DNA from: Lantana camara
Taxonomy: Eukaryota; Streptophyta; Magnoliopsida; Lamiales; Verbenaceae
Assembly (NCBI GenBank): GCA_037501455.1
Contig: CM074862.1
Coordinates: forward strand, 82,204,001 to 82,268,000
Reading direction: 5' to 3'
Length of the DNA stretch: 64,000 nucleotides
This document shows positions 60,992 to 64,000 of this stretch, piece after piece (positions within the stretch are counted from its first letter, which is position 1; each line of letters starts with the position of its first letter). The translations under genes were made by a program, and so were the position numbers. The notes under the pieces are model-generated. The model was not told the DNA's origin, did no database searches, and saw only the letters and a program-made list of their open reading frames with translations.

Positions 60992-62490
60992 TGTAGCACC
61001 CCGAGCGGTGGGCACCACATCCCCCGCACTAGAGTCCAACATGTTAATGAAATGGAACTCCGCACACATGTCAAACCATAGCGAACGGGTGACAAAATAA
61101 AAACTTTCCTAAGCTATGCGGTCTACACCCTCAAATCAAAGAGCGCATAAGAACAAGAATTAGCGGAAGCGATTTAAATGCAAGTACAACAACTAGCAAC
61201 GTATATAAACATATCATAGGCCTCCAAGTCATATTATAACCTTTACATAGTCACATGCTATTCCGGGTTAAAAGAATAATTATCTAGCAAAAGTATACAT
61301 GTACAAGTCCCAAAAGTATCGCAAGTACATGACAAAATGCAACAAATACATGAGACTCGAGCTATCCACAAGTAAGATGACTAGACCACTTGCCACCTAG
61401 CTCAAGACTCCCAAAAGAAGTATCTGCCACTCAAAAGAAAGGAAAAAGAAAAAACAACGAGGGTTAGTCCTAATGACTAGTGAGGGGCTAACACACTCAC
61501 CCATATATGTATAGAGCAAAGCAATTAACAAAACAAGAGATAAACCATGAACCGAGAATGGTTTTTACAATCCAAAACATTTTTCGTGATACTAAATATA
61601 AGTACTTAAAAGAAGTTAAAGACCGGAGGCCAAAGCAACCAATTTTAAGTGTTTAGGAATCTATTCTTGTTGTATAGTCTCAAGATATGACAAGAACTCG
61701 ACGAGTACGAGTTATCTCCAAACTTTCAAGACATGACAAGACCAAAATCAAAACAAGAACAAGTCCAACAAAGCTTCAAGTGGACAAGAGAGATGCGTTT
61801 CCTCAAATCCCATACCAAGTAAGTGCTGAGACGGGGGCTAATTAATCCTACCCACTCCTTCGACGGTGGTAGCCGCCGACTCAAGAGAACTCACTTTCCT
61901 TTCGACCTCCCGAGGTTGAGTGAATCCTCTCAAATGGAAGTATGCACAGGAGGTGTGTCCGGCGACCCCACGGCCTTTCTGGATGCTCCTTACCCATACT
62001 CCCGGGGCCCAAACAAGTCAAGAACAATTCAAGTATGAGGAGTCTATCTTTCAAGACCATTTCTCGCTTCAAGACCAAACGTACCACAAGCTTTTCAAAA
62101 CAAAGTAAAAATGTAGTATATATACGTATAAAAGCATTTTCAAAGTCTTTCACAAGCGGGACAAACCCTCAAAGTACGTATCAAACATATATCTATCATA
62201 TGGTATATATACTTCGCATGCGGGATTCAAAACACATAGGGTTTTAGGTCGAATTAGCTAAAAGAAACAAAACTTCACCTTAGTCAGAACAAGAGCAAAA
62301 GAGAGAGCAAGGAACGCCTATGGAGCAACCTCTTCGTCCGCGGGAGGGTCCGCTAAACAAAACAAACAACGAGAGGTACTCTTAGACTCAATATACACCA
62401 AATAAACGCTCCGTAAATGCATATGAATATAAGTGATGTGTATGAAGTGAAATGATATAGCATGTTGAACATATAAGAGCATATGAGGTC
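60992..62490 (-). repeat. Oppositely oriented chromovirus LTR fragment
   Basis: On the + strand it starts TGTAGCACCCCGAGCGG, the reverse complement of the CTCGGGTGCTACA end of El-D and El-F LTRs. It then keeps their order of landmarks in reverse (CACATCCCCCGCAC, GCGAACGGGTGAC, CCCGGGGCCC, AGACTCAATATACACC). Next to its end there is no primer site, so it is a 3' LTR, solo LTR or fragment. It is cut at 62490 by hAT sequence, so its other end is missing. Confidence 0.7.
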
Positions 62491-62492
62491 AT

Positions 62493-62893
62493 TAGGGGTG
62501 GGCACAGGACGGGGAGTTTAGGATTCAGGGAATTCGGGATCGGGACGAGAAATTTGAAACCCGAGCCCGTCCCAAAAATGTCGGGTACCCGACCTATCGG
62601 GGAATTCGGGATTCGGGACGAGATCGGGGAGCCCGTACTATATTTTTGTATTTTTTTAATCAATTAATTTTGGGTTGGGCTTTGGGCTGTCTTTATATTT
62701 CGTATGGACCATTGGACCAAAAGCTTTTTTTTTTTTATGGACCAAAAGCATATTTTATGCAGCATTGGATATTCTTTATATTGTGTATGGACCATTGGAC
62801 CAAAATTTGTCGTTGGGAACTTGGGCCATATTTTTTTTATTTACAGAAGGCATTATACCCGACAATACAAGGTAGTATACAAGGAATTCGGGC
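62493..62893 (+). mobile_element. hAT terminal fragment
   Basis: It begins TAGGGGTGGGCAC, a typical hAT terminus, followed by GGGA/TTCGGGA-rich subterminal repeats and three copies of a TATGGACCA(TTGGACCA)AAA phrase near 62703, 62736 and 62786. No right terminus is seen before the RT homology at 62894, so it is truncated. Confidence 0.55.
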
Positions 62894-64000
62894 GATTTAA
62901 GACAGGGATACTATCAGCTGCGAATCCGAGCCGAGGATATTCCAAAGACAAGATTCAATACTCGGTACGGGTATTATGAGTTTGTGGTCATGCCATTCGG
63001 TTTAACTAATGCCCCTACAGCTTTCATGGACATGATGCACCGAATTTTTCGGCCTTCCTCGACAAATTCGTGGTAATTTTCATTGGTGATGTTTTGGTAT
63101 TTTCCAAGTCTGTCGAAGAGCATGCAAGACATCTCAGGCTTGTTCTACAGACTTTAAAGAAACATTAGTTATTTGTAAAGTTCAGTAAATGTGGATTTTG
63201 GATCGATCGGGTTTCCTTTCTGGGACATGTTATCTCGGGAAATGGTTTGGAAGTCGACCCTTCAAAACTTGAGGCCGTGTTAAAATGGGAGAAACCAAAG
63301 AATGCCTCGGAAGTTAGAAGCTTCTAGGATTGGCCGGGTATTACAAAAGGTTTGTTCAGGATTTTTCAAAGATTGCTGCTCCGTTAACCCGGTTGACAAA
63401 GAAAGATGTCAAGTTTGTGTGGGATGAAAAGTGTGATCAAAGTTTCAATTTCTTTAAAGAGAAATTAGTCTCAGCTCCAGTATTAACACTTCCGGAAGGC
63501 TCAGAGGAGTATGCAGTTTATACCGATGCGTCCAATGAAGGTTTGGGTTATGTGTTTACTCAAAAAGGAAAGGTGATTGCTTATGCTTCCCCAAAATTAA
63601 AAAAATATGAGAAGAATTATCCTACACACGATTTGGAGCTCGCAGCCGTGATTTTTGTACTCGGGAAATGGAGACATTATCTATACGGGGTATCTTTTGA
63701 GATTTTCACCGACCACAAAAGCCTCCAATATTTATTCACGTAGAAAGATTTGAATATGAGACAACGGCGTTGGATGGAAAAATTAGAGGATTATGATTGC
63801 ACTATCAAATACCATCCCGGGAAGGCCAACGTGGTCGCCGATGCACTTAACAGGAAGGCGAGTGTATCGAATCTAGAAGTAAATGAAAATAATGAAGTTG
63901 TTCCAATTATTTTGAAAGCTCGGGTTTCTAATATTTCCATACAGCCAGAATTGAAAGATGTCGCCGAGTATGTGAAGCACTGCTTGACCTGTCAGAAAGT
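62894..64000 (+). pseudogene. Chromovirus RT, RNase H and integrase fragment, possibly El-F pol
   Basis: It opens abruptly inside RT ([17 protein letters not shown]). The expected FIDDILVFS reads FIGDVLVFS, so a catalytic Asp is lost. Frame changes near 63050 and 63326 and stops near 63166 and 63741 break it. RNase H ([30 protein letters not shown]) follows. Near 63955 IQPELKD jumps to [12 protein letters not shown], deleting about 90 residues before the integrase finger end. Orientation and family agree with El-F, but 60992-62893 separates them, so the link is inferred. It runs off the right edge. Confidence 0.82.

Overview
This window is repeat-rich nuclear DNA of a flowering plant, probably a eudicot. 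The evidence is nested Ty3/gypsy LTR retrotransposons of plant-specific lineages with tRNA-iMet-type primer sites, plant MITE, Helitron and SINE structures, and decayed pieces of plant gene families (a BAHD acyltransferase with an intron, a PPR protein). I see no intact host gene; the only apparent host genes are relics. Most of the 64 kb is transposable-element DNA.

Elements are named here for reference. El-C (20265 to 48346, + strand, left end outside the window) is a decayed Tekay/Del-like chromovirus and is the platform for the left three quarters. Its 5' LTR was entered by El-B, a minus-strand Tat-lineage element (1 to 20264, running off the left edge) with a large single gag-pol frame and two RNase H domains. 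El-B was itself split in the protease/RT interval by El-A (4804 to 16767, minus strand), an almost complete chromovirus with 3.6 kb LTRs and a 5-bp target duplication. El-C's pol was entered by El-D (26718 to 38126, + strand), a chromovirus with nearly identical 3.8 kb LTRs but a broken interior. El-C's 3' LTR holds a 410-bp Helitron (40381 to 40790) and El-E (40998 to 46188, minus strand), a gag-only non-autonomous LTR element. A foldback MITE sits in El-C's 5' LTR.

To the right of El-C (48347 to 56643) lie a hAT transposase relic, a GAGCC-rich hAT-type repeat, a tRNA-derived SINE with a 16-bp target duplication, a possible mini-Helitron, a two-exon BAHD acyltransferase pseudogene with a Mutator-type MITE in its intron, a TRIM-like remnant and a PPR fragment. 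From 56644 to the right edge is a mosaic: the 5' LTR and leader of a sixth chromovirus (El-F), an oppositely oriented LTR fragment, a hAT terminus and an RT/RNase H/integrase pseudogene.

Reading the nesting as a clock, El-C is oldest (LTRs about 1.3% different by eye in the part compared), then El-E (about 0.8%), with El-A (about 0.15%) and El-D (one substitution seen) youngest. The two most interesting signals are: (1) El-D and El-C have LTRs far too similar for how broken their interiors are, which suggests they moved as defective copies helped in trans; (2) the long LTRs of El-A, El-D and El-F each carry a cluster of ACACGG-type stem-loops whose flanks change in a paired way, next to a CTG/CAG run in El-A and El-D, which suggests a selected RNA or DNA structure.
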